A stretch of DNA of 64,000 nt from Dermatemys mawii (taxonomy: Eukaryota > Chordata > Testudines > Dermatemydidae), in contig ML677351.1 of NCBI GenBank assembly GCA_007922305.1, positions 13,992,749 through 14,056,748 on the forward strand, read 5' to 3'. The position numbers were made by a program, and so were the translations under genes. Shown piece by piece: positions 20,007 through 32,479 of the stretch (position 1 is its first letter; every line of letters starts with the position of its first letter). A model generated the notes under the pieces. The model saw only the letters and a list, made by a program, of their open reading frames with translations. It was not told the DNA's origin and ran no database searches.

Positions 20007-21465
20007 GCATATAAACTCACCTAGAGCATTAAGAGCAAGTGTGAGTGGAAGTTCAACACTCCCTAGAAGCAGGTGGCAGAAGGGCCCATACACATAAGCA
20101 CCCTGCAACCCTAGCTTGGGGAGGTAAAAAAAGACGGGAAGCTCATAGTGGTGGTAGGAATGCAGGAGAAGGTGGGGGAGAGCCCTGGGCAGGGAAACCC
20201 CTCGCCTGGCCTTTTGTCCTGCTGCATCTGCTCTCCTCAGCTTGCTTCTGGCAGCTGCTCTATGGGGTTTACCAACTCTGAGGGTTAACAGGGACCACAC
20301 AGACAGAGAGACACTTAGTCACCTGCTCAGCAGGCACCACAGTGCCTACCAATAGCAGGAAGGAGCAACTTCTGGGGAATAGCTGTTGCCTCTCAGCTGG
20401 ATGCATGAGAATCTAAGGGGAGGGACACCTGTAGGTCTTGAGTGTCCTATGAGATGCATGACACTTGGCAGCCTTGCCCCCAAGTCCGAAGCAATCCCTC
20501 AAAAGCTTCTATGCACATACTCTGGAGCCTGAAAGAAACTCACTGTCTTTATTCACTCAAACATGTGACACTGAACTTTTTTGGAGTCAAGTGATGAAGT
20601 GAGTAAGTGTGTGTTTAGCCCCCCAGTAGAGAAAAGTTTGAATACATAACCCAAGTGACCTCTAAAGGCTCATGTTCAGATCCTCAAAGATATTTAGGCA
20701 CCTAATTCCCATCGAGGATTTGGGCTTCAGAAAGCAAATAAAAAGAACCCAACATTTTTTTTAAAAGTCTCATGATTTGTAAGCCAATCCCATGACTTGC
20801 TGGGGTCTGACTCTTGATTTTTGAATGCATGGAGTTGGTAGTACTGCATATACACACCTTAAACCAAGTCCCATTTATTCTCACACAGCAAAAACAGCAG
20901 TCATTCACCTTCAGTGAAACAAGAACACTCCCCCACCCCCATATACCCACAAACAACTAACTCTCCCTTCCCCAGCAAATCCCTTTCTGTAGTAGTTCAT
21001 GGAGGGCACTTAGGAAAAAAAATGAAGGGGCTATAACTCTCACTAAGTGTCTCTCGAGTTTGTTACCTCAGCAAAAATCTTATAGAGCTTGTCACATTTT
21101 TTTTTTATCAAAATGATTTTACAAGAAAAAAATGGCCTTGTTTCAAAACCAAAATTTTCTGCAGGAACATTTAAGTTTTGCCCAAAAATTCAAATTTCCC
21201 TTGGAAAACTCCAAATGACAGCTCACCAGCTGCCTGTCTGGGAAGTTCCTGTCAATTTCACTTTCTGCCAGTGACACTGACAAAAGCTTTCCTGGAGGAT
21301 GCCTTTCTGGTTCTTACCCAACTCCTGCTCCCCCCACACCCCTTCAGGGCCTGGAGCTGCAAAAGCAGCGAGCCCATGAAACTAGAAGAGCCTTCAAGCA
21401 GATAGCTCAAAAATTCTTTTTAAGTTCTTCCAAAACTCAATTTTTCTTGAAAACTGTTCGGGGGC
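20007..21465. other. No gene seen
   Basis: Unique-looking sequence without supported exons or repeat boundaries. Confidence 0.45.
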
Positions 21466-21478
21466 GGGGGGGGGGGGG
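21466..21478. repeat. Poly-G tract
   Basis: Thirteen consecutive G. It is prone to length error in assembly. Confidence 0.9.
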
Positions 21479-22292
21479 AATTTGTTGGTTTTGTGGGTGT
21501 TGTTCACATTTTGCTCTTGTTGTGGATTACATTTTTTCGAAAAACATGACAATTTTCTTGGGAAGGGGATTCTATTTTCTAGCTACTCACAATCTGAGCC
21601 TGGTAGGGCGAAGTCTTTATTTGCATAGACCTCTGCACCAAATCCACAGTGCTGTAGGAAGTGGAGATGGCAATTCATAAATTGCTGCTCTTCACACTGA
21701 CTCCATACTGAACCAATGCCCTAGCATTGTACAGGGAGATACGTTACAGGTAGATTTGCTGTTCTGGTCTTGACAATGCATGATCATTAAACATCCTTTG
21801 GCATTTTTCTCAAGAGGTGGAGGGGTAACCCCCACTGTACTAACCAAATTCCATTTTTGTTGATTGCATTCTTCCTCTAGTTCTCCTTCTAGTTTCAATT
21901 AAGAACAGTAATCTTCACTTCTTGTCTAAACTGTTGTAGTGTTGCCATGCAATATTAAACAGCTTCTATGTTCTACCCCAGAAGCTGCTGCATTTCAGTT
22001 GTGGATGACATGATTCCTACATATTGTACACTCTACAGTCAGTTTTGTAAATCGCTTGGTATCCATTTGGATGAAAAATTCATTCCCCTGCTGTCATTCT
22101 GTTGTCAATGGCTGAACAGAAATATGGGGAACAGCAGACTGTTCACAAAGAATTATGAAAAGCTCAGTTTTCCCATTATATAATACGTGTTAAAACTTGT
22201 CTCTATTGAGCTGTTCATGATAAAGTCATCTTGGCATTTGATAAAGAGAACAGGGATTACATTGATTTGTCCTGGCTAGAGCTGGCCAGATA
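21479..22292. other. No gene seen
   Basis: AT-leaning sequence, nothing recognisable. Confidence 0.4.
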
Positions 22293-22322
22293 GTATATAT
22301 AATATTATATATATATATATAT
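22293..22322. repeat. (TA)n tract
   Basis: An imperfect TA-alternating run. Confidence 0.9.
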
Positions 22323-22559
22323 TTTGGAATATGTTATTGCTGACTGATGGGAAAATGTGTGAGTAATTTGTTTAATAAATATTGTTCAACCATCTGTAGT
22401 TAGCCAAATCATGAAGAAAAATATTTGTGAATGATTTATTTGAAAATTTACAAAAGCAAGTGGTCAAATAAACTGTTTGACAATATTATTCAAACAGCAC
22501 TAGACTTGGCCAACATTCCCCTTCTCAGTAAAATAAGCTCCAGTGTCCTAGACAAGGGC

Positions 22560-22860
22560 CTCATTGAGAAAAGCACTTAAGCATGAGTTTAAGTCCATCC
22601 CTATCCAGGAAAGCACTTAAGCACATACTGTACTTAAATGCTTTCCTGAATTGGGGCCTAAATGCTGTTTATACTAACCATAGATTAGATTCTACATTTG
22701 GAAAAAATTCCCAATGGAATAAAATAATACTAGTAATAATTAGGAATACCTTTTACTTCTCTTGTGCCTCCCATTTGAGGTTCTCAAAGCACTTTACAAA
22801 CGTAATGAATTTAGTGTCACAGCTGCTCTGCAAGGCATGAATGTATTATGAATTCAGAAG
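22560..22860. repeat. Old SINE-like/interspersed repeat pieces
   Basis: AAAGCACTTAAGCAC-type words at 22570-22650 are a recurrent motif in reptile interspersed repeats. The segment 22765-22850 (GAGGTTCTCAAAGCACTTTA, then CAAA) closely matches 61992-62035, the start of a MIR-like block, so the two belong to one family. Confidence 0.5.
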
Positions 22861-23539
22861 TCTTCTGGGTCCTCAGAAAGGAGCAAGCAGACAGTTTTCT
22901 GCAGGAATCATTACTTCATAAACTCTTTCCCAGACTTCATGATCAACTTCATGCTCGACTTCTTACAAGATTCCTTGACACAGCATATAGGCTAAATTTT
23001 CACATTTGGATGCTTAAAGTTAGATTCTTAAACCCAGAGGTAGACAGCTCGATATAAATTGCCTGATATTAAAACATGCTGACTTAAAAGGAATGTGCGA
23101 GTGTTCAACATTTCTGAAAACTCAAACCACCTATGTTTAAGGTGTCTACACATGGATTTAGCAGTGTACATTTTAAAACCCAGGTGCCTAAAGATACAGT
23201 ACTAACTCCATATATAGACTCCTAAATAAATTGTAGCCATAATAGCTTGAGACATGCAGGTTACAGAGAGACATGTCAGGATGCTAGGAACTTAAAAGGC
23301 ATCTTGTTTGACCCTGCAGTGTGGTTGGGGAGAGGTGAGGACTACTGGTCATCTCCTGCCTAAAAAGAAAATGGCTCAGGGCCATTAGGAGAGCTGAATC
23401 CTGTGGAGTAGAAATCCTGTTGCAAAGGCTGCTCCAAAGACCAGAACTGTGGGGATTTTCCCTCTCTGCTGAGCCCAGAGGAGGGGATGCCAAGGAGAGC
23501 TTTCTGGTTTCAGATGAAAACTAAGGAAAACTTGGCAGC
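22861..23539. other. No gene seen
   Basis: AT-leaning unique sequence with no supported feature. Confidence 0.4.
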
Positions 23540-24300
23540 TATGGTGGAGTTTTGATATGTACTTTTAGGTTCATTTTAACTTGAAACTTCAAGCATATAA
23601 TAGAGGATGTAAATGCATGCAAAATAAAAGCACGATAAAGATTCACAGAAAACATGGCAAAATGAAACTTCCACTTTTCACACAGCCCCAGCAGCAACAC
23701 AGCAAGCATGACGCTTAAATAACACAGTACACACGACAACCTGTGTATGCATTTCCCTTCAATTCTTTCTAGGTGCCTCTTCATGCTTCAGCATCTCTTG
23801 CTCATTGTGATTTGGTGCCTCTCTATCTATTTCGCTTCCCCATTGGGGGACCAATTATCTAGTTATCAAGCCAGCAGGAAAATGGGTCAGGAATTGCAGA
23901 TGTCTCAGTCTTCGCTGCCAGGGGGCATTTGATAACAAGCTATTGCAGACTGCCCTGCAAATCTATTGGTTGGCATGTCAATCTTGAGTGTTTGCATAAG
24001 GATTCATTGATTCCAGAGTCTGGCATTTTGCTCCTGACCCTGCAGCTGTTTTGGGTATCTACGATGCAGCAGCCTTGTCAGCTCGTCCAACACTTCTGGC
24101 GCGAGTCTTGGAGAATTTTCAGAAAGGCAGCTTGCACGATCACGTCTCACTGTAGCCATATCTGTTACCGATCCTTCCAATTAGCCTTTTGCTGGGGAAT
24201 TCTGCTGAACTTTATGATACTACCCAGTGCAGCTGTGCCTTTGTAAATCTTGTATTCCATTTCAACAACTGGCTTTGAATGCAGCCATTTGGCAGAACAA
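23540..24300. promoter_or_regulatory. Candidate conserved non-coding block (weak)
   Basis: Repeat-free sequence with words typical of vertebrate enhancers, such as ATGCATGCAAAATAAAAG and CATTTGATAACAAGC. A CTCF-like core (TGCCAGGGGGCATTTG) lies near 23918-23933. The short open frames here look accidental. Conservation is only a guess without an alignment. Confidence 0.25.
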
Positions 24301-25442
24301 TAAGCATGTTGGGTGACCAAGAGAGTCCAAAAGGCTAAAGTATTGGTACAAAAAGGACGGTGCATTATTAGAAGATGAAATATACTGTGAGTGTCCCTGG
24401 CAGAGGAGCAAGCATCCATGCTATGATCTGCACCAGTTGCCAGTAAGGAAAGAGATTCATTTCAAGGTCTTGCTCTTGGCACATAAAGGCCTTAATACTG
24501 TATGCCCAAGTTAGTTAAGCAACCAACTCTGCCTGTGGCCCTTTTACACCAGGGCAGAATTTAGCTCTGAGACTGTAATGCGATGGGAAAAGCCTCAAAG
24601 AGATGCACATATCATAGGCATCAAAATGAATCTCACTGTGGAATGGTTAGCACACACCAAACCAAGATGTGGTTTACTTGTTTTAGGAAAGAAGGGGATT
24701 GGGCTGTAGAAACAAATTAAAGAAATAATGTTAACTGTTTTAAATAATCCCCTTAGCTAGACTTTGAACATTTTGGAGTGTATCACAAAAGCTGTACAAT
24801 TCAGGTCTGCACACAGAGGCTACTGGCAGGGGTGGGGGACTGAATCATTATTCCTTTATATTCTATTCAAGTTAATGAAGTTACAATGTACAAATGGATA
24901 GAAGAATCAGGCCCAAGCTTTCTCTCAATCATTGGAACATACAGGAACCTTTGGCTATCCCATATTCTCTTGGGAGTCCTACCCCCAGGGAGGCTTTCAG
25001 GCCATGGGATCTTTAGATTGGCCTGCTGTGCCTCTATCCTTTACAAAAGTGAGGTTCTGGAATATTTAATCTAGCTGTGAAGGAGAGGAGGAGCAGTGTG
25101 TTTGCCACAAGGATGGGGTGGGGAGCAGAAGGGTTGATTCCCTTGGAAGGGGACTGGAAACTTGTCAAATAATGAGATGGAAGGGGCTGGCACCTTAGAA
25201 CGTCCAAAACTTGTCATGGGAGATCAGGCCAGCTGGGCAGGCACTGAGACAAGGGATGTAGGTTTGTTATGAGGGTTGGTTACTATGAAAGGACATCAGG
25301 CCCTGTTTTTGGAGGAGTTATCTGAGTCTGAGATTATTACTGGCATGGGTGAAAGCCTATAGGAAACTGGCTCTTTCTAGTTGGACTCTACACGAAGTCA
25401 TGGGACAAGTCCAGATGATCAGCAACAGAACCTCTCTCCATT
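24301..25442. other. No gene seen
   Basis: Unique-looking sequence up to the target duplication of the solo LTR. Confidence 0.4.
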
Positions 25443-26830
25443 CTTGTGTAAGCAGTGTCAGGAATGAGATCTATTCTGACAGCTGGTGGTGAATTATGGG
25501 AATTGCAGTGAGCTGTGGAAAATAACTTTGAGGCTGATCAATTTGCATAGGCACACCGACCGCGCCTAGCCTGAGCTCACAGCAGCTCACATGGCCACTT
25601 CGGCTGATGTGGGAGCCCCAGTTTCTATGTTACTGGGGCAGGAATGATAAAGTGATGTTATCCTGATCGTGTGAATGAAGGACTATGGACATGTACTTGG
25701 CCCTTGTTATGATGGAGGGACTTGCCATCATCTAAGTAGCACTCACTGGTCAAGGGCCACGCGCTTCAGAATGCTCTGAGATTGAGAGAGGCTATAGGCA
25801 GGTCTCTATACCAGTTGGTGAGGGACTTGTCTAAGGGTCTCCCAGGCCTATTGCACCTTGCCTCTCTCCACTGTGGAATGTTAGAGCTAATTTTGATTCC
25901 CTTGGGAGTCTAGCTTCAGCCTGCTAAGCTGAATTCACTTTGGGTCTGCTGGTGCACCTGTGCCAAGGTGCTGACACATGCCCCACCCCCACACCTGAAA
26001 CCACTGAGCACTGTGTTAAGTGGGGGCAGGCCTAAGGCATGTTGGTGGCACCAAGCAATTTGTGCAGCTAGCAGAGCAAAGCAGCGGACTCAGCTGAACG
26101 CTTCCTGGGTGCAGTTCGTGTGGCTGGCGGAGTGGCTGGCACAGCAGAGCAGTCCGTGTGTCGACTAGCGGAGCCGTTTGTGCTGCTGACGGAGTGACTG
26201 GCACCGCAGAGCTGTCTGTGTGTCGGCTAGCAGAGTAGTTGGTGCTGCTGGCGGAATGGCTGGCACAGCAGAGCAGTCCGTGTGTCCACTAGCGGACCGC
26301 TGCCGCGGAACCCCACAGAGAGGTGGCGCAGTCGGCCTCGGACCATGTAAGGTGCCCCATGCCCTACCCTCCAATTCCACCCAGGCTGGGAGGTAAGACT
26401 CTGCCAATTGACTTTTGAACTCTGCACTGACCCAGAACAGAGACTCTTGGGCTGCTGGACTTTGGGACTATTGAGTGACTTTTTGGGGTTGTGGAACTCA
26501 AGAGCCAAAGGGAAGGCCACGGCCTATTTGCTGGGAGGGGGGCTTCTGGTTCATGGTTTGGTTTATTACCCTTGTTTGTGGTGTTTCCCCAATATAATGC
26601 CACATTGTTTCTCCCTGTTATTAAAAGGCTTTTGGTACACTCAGACTCTCTGCTTGCGAGAGGGGAAGTATTGTCTCTTACATACGCCCAGAGAGGTGGT
26701 ATATCATTGTCCCAGGTCACTGGGTGGGGGCTCGAGCCGGTTTTTGTATTGTGCTATTGGAATGGAACCCCTGGATACTGAACCCGGCCCTTGTTGCTAC
26801 CAACTGTGATGGGCAGAAGGGTTATACTTG
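25443..26830 (+). mobile_element. Long solo LTR (1380 bp) with 62-bp tandem repeats
   Basis: The element at 25447-26826 starts TGTAAGCAGTGTCAGG and ends near GGGCAGAAGGGTTATA. The 4-bp flank CTTG is duplicated (25443-25446 and 26827-26830). A second, shorter copy (45656-46747) in the opposite orientation shares both ends and a different 4-bp duplication. An ATTAAA polyadenylation-like word lies at about 26620. No internal coding region is present, so it is a solo LTR. A 4-bp duplication fits Ty3/Gypsy or a gamma-type endogenous retrovirus; I cannot decide which. Confidence 0.85.
26142..26296 (+). repeat. 62-bp tandem repeat inside LTR
   Basis: Consecutive 62-base units start with GCAGAGCAGTCCGTGTGTCG, then GCAGAGCTGTCTGTGTGTCG, then a partial third with GCAGAGCAGTCCGTGTGTCC. 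Divergent earlier units extend left to about 26050. I found no matching array in the 45656-46747 copy, which accounts for much of its shorter length. Confidence 0.85.
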
Positions 26831-28660
26831 AAATAAAGTTTGATCAGAAATGGCCACTGTACAGAGGAAGGTGCAGACCTTTTCTTTCTAAGAGCCAGTA
26901 AGCAGGAGCTGTGCTTGCTGGCGTGGAATGAGTCAGGAGGAAGCTCTGCCTGGGAAGATTCGCTTTCGAGCGTGCCCAGCTGGTGACTGTCCCAGGCTAT
27001 AAACCTGCACACAAGGAGGCGGGAGCTGCTGCAAGGACATGTTTGGATCTGGCAGTGCGAACATAGAGGTGATGACTGTTTCCATGGCCATGATAATAAT
27101 TCTCACAACTAAAATAGAGGCATGGCCAGTGGAAGAGTTGTTCCTAATGCCTAGAATAAGGTCTGGAAATATTGGTATTTCACAAGTGAGATCACTGAAT
27201 GGAGGAGTCTTGTTCCAAAGGTTAAAACTCCTTCCCACACTCTTCTCTGCAGGCCTCTTTTCAGGCCCAGCCCTGCTTCAGTTGGAACAGCCTTCCACTT
27301 CCCAGCACCCTGTCTTCTTACAAATACTTCCTCTAAACCAGTTTATTTTGAGAGATGTTCGTCTCCTCTGTGATTATGTGTCTGCACCTTTTCAGACCTG
27401 AACAGCTGTCCCCTGGCCAGGACTGGTCTGAGTTACACTATATATTATTTTGGGCAGTGACCCTCCCATTTATATTTTCTGTAAACCACTAATGCCCTTT
27501 GAATAACTGTAGCTCAGGTGAGCTAACAAGGCACAGAAGAGGGAGAATTCCAGTGTCATCTAGTTGGTTCTACAGACTTTCTACCCATCACAAATCCAGA
27601 AGCAGGTTATCAAATTACATCCATGCATCCTCAGAACAATTTGTCCCTGGGTGCTCAGAAATGAAAAGTCTCAAAGAAAAAATGGCAGAAAAGAAAGGCT
27701 CAGGCTGGGCAAAACAAGGTCTCACAAATTTCTTAGAGATCAGGGAGCTCCTGTTTAATTAGTTAATGTATCTAATCTTCTTAGATTACACCCATCATAC
27801 TTATTAAAGCCAACACAAGCAAATCGCTGCATCTCACTTTGTTATTTGGGGGTGGAGATTCTATTGTTGATTTAGCGCTGTAAAATAATAGAAAACTTCA
27901 TGAATGAATACACTAAAAGTGTTATTTTTCCTACAGTAATAGGAAGCAGTAACGTAACAGTTAAGCCGGTAACAAATGGAACCTGAAAAAAATGAAACAA
28001 AAGAAAGAGGCAATAAAGGAAAGGAATAAGATCATCAACTTCTCTCTTGAGGGAACATTTCAGTTTACAGTCTTATTTTGTTTTTGTTAAAATAATTTGG
28101 CAGAGACCACCTCATGTGCACAAACATGTACGCCTTCTCAGATTATAACTGGGCTAATCTGCGCAGAGTCATAAGGTTCCAGGCCTGTTGAACACATTCC
28201 AATATGGAGGAAGTCAGAATTTTTCCATTGCTTACAAATGAGGACCCGTAGCAAAAGCTGTTAACCCCAACTTCTCTCTGTCACATTCCTTAGAGTTTAA
28301 ATTCAAGATTCCAGAGTGGTGGGCACCAAAGAGCTAGTGATTTCCTTCTGTGTAACACAAACCAAGTGACCCATCTGGAGGTAATTTTGGACAGGACCAG
28401 AGAACGTGAAGCAGGGGTCTCTTTTGAATGCAGTGCCTACAACATCTGTCAGAGACTTGCCAATTTGTCCATTTTCACTTATATTTGACTAAAACAGAAC
28501 AAATGTGTGTGAAAAGCACTCTGGCATCCGACATCTCCGCCTTGAGAAGATAACGGAAGAGGGGTTCTTTTTTGTTACCTAAAGAAAAGTATTATTTTGG
28601 CAAGGTTACCAAGGGAAAGTTAGATTGAAGAAATGCATTTAGTGCTGAACACACTGAGGT
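26831..28660. other. No gene seen
   Basis: About 1.8 kb of unique-looking sequence. Short open frames overlap on both strands at 26930-27400 but show no recognisable domain or splice structure. Confidence 0.45.
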
Positions 28661-28663
28661 TTG

Positions 28664-29660
28664 TGGATGTCAAGCCGTCTAGAGTAGCTCATAACCATGA
28701 GTGCCAACCTCAGGGCACATTGTTAAAGGGAACCACCCCCAAGCTAGTAGTATGTTCTATAATGCAATTTCACCAACCAACAAGTGTGAACTCCTAAAGC
28801 ACTATAACAGCTTTAACGTGGAGTCACAGACCATCCCCTTGGGCACTCCAGACATCTATCTTTCCCCCCAAGTGAGCCTGCCTTTGTGATAGGTAGTCCT
28901 TTACATCAAAAATCCACAACAATATTCACATTATTCCCAGTGCCAAGGGACCAGTCAGTTACCCCAGGTCAGTTGTAACTTAGATCTCTCACCAAAGAGA
29001 AAGCTTGTAGCCAATCCTGTAATAAGCATACTAAAGATTTATTTAACTAGGAAAAACTAATGAGAGTTGTTTACAAGTTTATAGCAGGTAAACCTAGGAC
29101 TGTCCAAGGTTTCAAAAAGTAACAGAAGCGGCTTTAATGCACAAGCTCTGTGTGTCCTTTGGGGCTAACCCAAGCTAACCAGCTTGGGGATCCCTTGCCA
29201 ATGCTCAAAAATATTGTCCTCTCCAAATTCCAAGCAACACAGTGATAAGTTTCCTTTACATGGTTTTATATCCCTTTCCTCCAGAGCTCAGTCTGATAGA
29301 ACAAGGATTTCTGCACATCTTGTCACATCTGGTAGTGGTGGGAGAATTAATGAAAGTCTTTTATGCACTGATGTCCTACAATAGTTTGTCTGGTGTGTGT
29401 AGATCATCTTTTGTTGGGCAGGAGGGGATACCTTGTGTGGCAAACTTGTACTTCCATATGTGGTAATGCTTCTCTTCTTACGGTGGGGGTGTACAGTTTT
29501 AGAGCAAACAGTTTTATAGTTACAAACACCTAATTACCATCTTATAACATATGATATAGATACAAGTGAGATTAATGCATGCAGCAATATACAAGCATTT
29601 CATAAAAAGTCTAAACACTCAACACATTCTTATCACTGAACATCTATTGCAAAAATGCTA
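28664..29660 (-). mobile_element. Probable antisense LTR-retroelement repeat
   Basis: AT-rich 1-kb block whose antisense side carries TTTATT/AATAAA-type words near 29040 and an end resembling TGTGTTAGCATTTTTGC. The style matches LTRs I associate with turtle genomes. Ends and target duplication could not be fixed. Confidence 0.4.
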
Positions 29661-29767
29661 ACACACAGGTGAGTCAAACTCATTCCCAGCTATTCATTTG
29701 TCATTGTTCAGTGAGGCTTTGGGGCCTTGGCATTAGCTGGCATGTGGTCTGCCAGCATCACAGTGGT

Positions 29768-30480
29768 TGTCACAAGGTGGGCTGACCCTTTAAGAGATTG
29801 AGCTCAGCTTTACCCATGCCTTGTCATTCAGTCACAGGTGATGCACTTGGACCTGGTCAGGGGCTCAATCATCTGATGGTAACCCAGGGGCAAGGTTTCT
29901 TATAAGGAGGAGCCTAGTCCATCGGAGGGGGGGGGGGGGAGAGAGAGAGAGAGAGAGAGATCAAAGATTAGGAAGAGTTTGGAGGAGGGCTTTCCAAAAA
30001 ACTCTCAAGTGGGTCTAAACTCCCCTGCTCAGAGGAATCTGGGGAGCAAAGAGCAAGCAAGCTGGGGGTGAAGTCCTAATAAAAGGGTAACTTAGGAAAG
30101 AGACTCATGGAAGGGTTCCACAGAGGTTCCAGAAGGAACCCAAGGTCAAAGAGCGCTGGAGAAGGGACTCACCATACCAGCAAGGTGAAAAAAACCCAGC
30201 TCAAAGTACCTGAAGTGAAGGACTGGACCAGAAACCTGAAGCAGAGAGTCTTTAAGAAATCCCATGTAGCAGGACCTGAGTGCTTGGAAAGAACTGTTCA
30301 GCCCAGCAAAGGGCTGAAGATATTATGGAGTGGGGGAAGACTTGTTTTGGTTTAAGTTAGCATATGAATGATTATAATAAATTGGATCCTAAGAAGTGGG
30401 AAAATGAATTCTGCTTGTGGAAGTTAGTTCCACAGCCAGTTGCGGAGAAGTTCTGTCTCATGTGCATGTAAGACTCACTC
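29768..30480 (+). mobile_element. Probable LTR-like repeat
   Basis: Starts TGTCACAAGGTGGGCTGACC and carries AATAAA at about 30377-30382, as expected of a retroelement LTR. The right end is unclear, and no target duplication was found. Confidence 0.4.
29927..29960. repeat. G13 followed by (AG)n
   Basis: Thirteen G (29927-29939) followed by about ten AG units. The purine-only strand could form unusual DNA structures. Confidence 0.95.
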
Positions 30481-31530
30481 TTGAGGTTGACAGTTCCTGG
30501 CTGCCACAGGGATATCGTGCTCTTTGAAAATGCTGCCAACTTCTCCTCTGGCCTGTGTAACAGGAAGATTCTTTCTAAGCTTTCTGATTGCCAGCAGTAC
30601 TGGCATCTCTCTCAGCCAGGACCCTGAGTAACTGTAGAAACATTCCTGTTTGGTAGTGATCATAATGAAGGGTCAAAGGTGAATGAGAATAATAGGATAG
30701 CATGCGAGAAACAATTTTGTGCTCTTCCAAAGAACTCTCCCACCTCCAAACTTTCCAACAGGATATCAGCTGACACCACACAACCAATAAAATGCCAAGT
30801 AGAAGTATTCCTTCATGAGAACCAAATGTCATTGGCTAATCCATCCTAAAGATAAGACTTTTAGAGGATTCTGTATTCTGACTCTTCAAATTGATCCTTC
30901 CATTGGTGTCACCTGTACCACCATTCCCACAAACTCCAAGGTGGAAAGCTGCATGGTTTAGCAGGGAATTTTCAATAAACTAAATAGGCCCCTTAAAGTA
31001 ACAAATTATTTCCCGCCCCCTTATGTCACGGAAGACTGGTTTCTGAGTGTTCCATAACCGTCTGGGTTTATCTTCACCCTATTATGTACTTTTAGATGAG
31101 CACATTGTCCAAATATAATGCAGAAGAAAGAAAATAGTCCCTGCCTCCAAAGAGCTTGATTCTGTCAAGTCACATTTGAAGAGCAACTAGAATTTCTCAA
31201 TGAATCTTTTTGGAATATTTCCTAAGCAGCTGCTGATTCTTTCAGACGAAAAACAGAAAAGAGCTCAGAGGAGAAACAGCAGCTGCTGCTACAACAGAGA
31301 GAGCTTATTATGAAATATTGAACTCTTGATTTTCTCCCCCTTTCATTTGTTTCTTTGTGTTTCTGCCTGAGTGATGAATTACTAAGGAGAAGCCATACTA
31401 GTAAATTGATATGTAGCCCACCAACGGGCCAATTCTTCTTCTACCACAGATAACTTAGAGACAGGTTTTATTTAGTAACAAATTAAAATGCCTGGTTTTT
31501 GTGTGTGTTGGGTTTTTTCCACTCCCGCTA
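30481..31530. other. No gene seen
   Basis: Unique-looking sequence. The part at 31190-31400 is rich in CAGCTG E-box words and AT-rich motifs and could be regulatory, but nothing firm supports this. Confidence 0.35.
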
Positions 31531-31534
31531 CACT

Positions 31535-31690
31535 TTGGCAGGACAGTCAGGACTGGGAAGGACTGGGACTCAGGTGACCCGACTTCATTTCCTGACCGTT
31601 TCCTGTTTGACCTTTCCCAAATCACTTAATCTTTCTGAACCTCAATTCCCCATAAATGGAGATGACACGCCTTCCTCTCTCCATTTACCG
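31535..31690 (+). repeat. SINE-like (MIR-type) relic
   Basis: The order of words is GACTGGGACTCAGGTGACCC, TTCCTG, CCTTTCCCAAATCACTTAAT, then CTGAACCTCAATTCCCCAT. This follows the tRNA-derived SINE seen more completely at 39900-40105. It is diverged. Confidence 0.6.
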
Positions 31691-32050
31691 TACCAATTTC
31701 CAACAGTGATACTCAGACTTCAGTGGTTTGGAGCCACACTGGTGATCAACATTACCCAAAAGAGCCACAATAGTGTGAATTCATGGTTTCATTTACTATA
31801 TTTATATACAATTCTCACAGCAGAATGACCAAGTATTCTACAATTGGTTAATAACATAGTAAAAGCATCCTGATTGGTTAATAATTAAACCACACAGTGT
31901 TTTAATATCATGTCCTGCAAAGAGCCACTTGCAGCTCCTGAGCCTCAGTCTGAGTATCAATGATTTAGATAGTAAGTTCTTCAAGGCAGGGACTCTCTCT
32001 CTGTGTATGTACAGAGCCTAGCACAATGGGACCCCCTCCTCAGTTGGACC
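31691..32050. other. Repeat tail, no gene
   Basis: Around 31980-32050, AGTTCTTCAAGGCAGGGACT and AGAGCCTAGCACAATGGG are words of a widespread amniote interspersed repeat that I cannot name. The family A MITE (32059) inserted in or beside it. Confidence 0.45.
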
Positions 32051-32464
32051 TCTTAGGGCAGTGGTTCTCAACCTTTCCAGACTACTGTACCCTTTTAAGG
32101 AATCTGATTTGTCTTGTGTATCCCCAAATTTCACCTCACTTTAAAACTACTAGCTTACAAATTCAGTCATAAAAATACAAGTGTCACAACATCTATTACT
32201 GAGAAATTGCTCACTTTCTCATTTTACCATATAGTTTTAAAATCAATCAATTGAAACAAATGTATTTACATTTCAGTGTATCGTATATAGAGTAGAATAA
32301 ACAAGTCATTGTCTGTATGAAATTTTAGTTTGTACTAACTTCACTAGTACAATGTAGCCTGTTGTAAAAGTAGGCAAATATCTAGATGACTTGATATATC
32401 CCTGGAAGACCCTGCATGCCCTGAGGGGTACACATACCCCTGGTTGAGAATCATTGTATTAGGG
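32051..32464 (+). mobile_element. 400-bp hAT MITE, family A copy 3
   Basis: The element at 32059-32456 (398 bp) begins CAGTGGTTCTCAACCTTTCC and ends GGTTGAGAATCATTG. The flanks TCTTAGGG and TATTAGGG match at 7 of 8. It is in the same orientation as copy 1, and its interior is closely similar throughout. Confidence 0.93.
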
Positions 32465-32479
32465 ATGTCTCCACAGCAA

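Noticed and set aside
26142..26296. Possible CRISPR-like repeat array
   Set aside because: The 62-bp units are head-to-tail without unique spacers and lie inside an LTR of a vertebrate genome.
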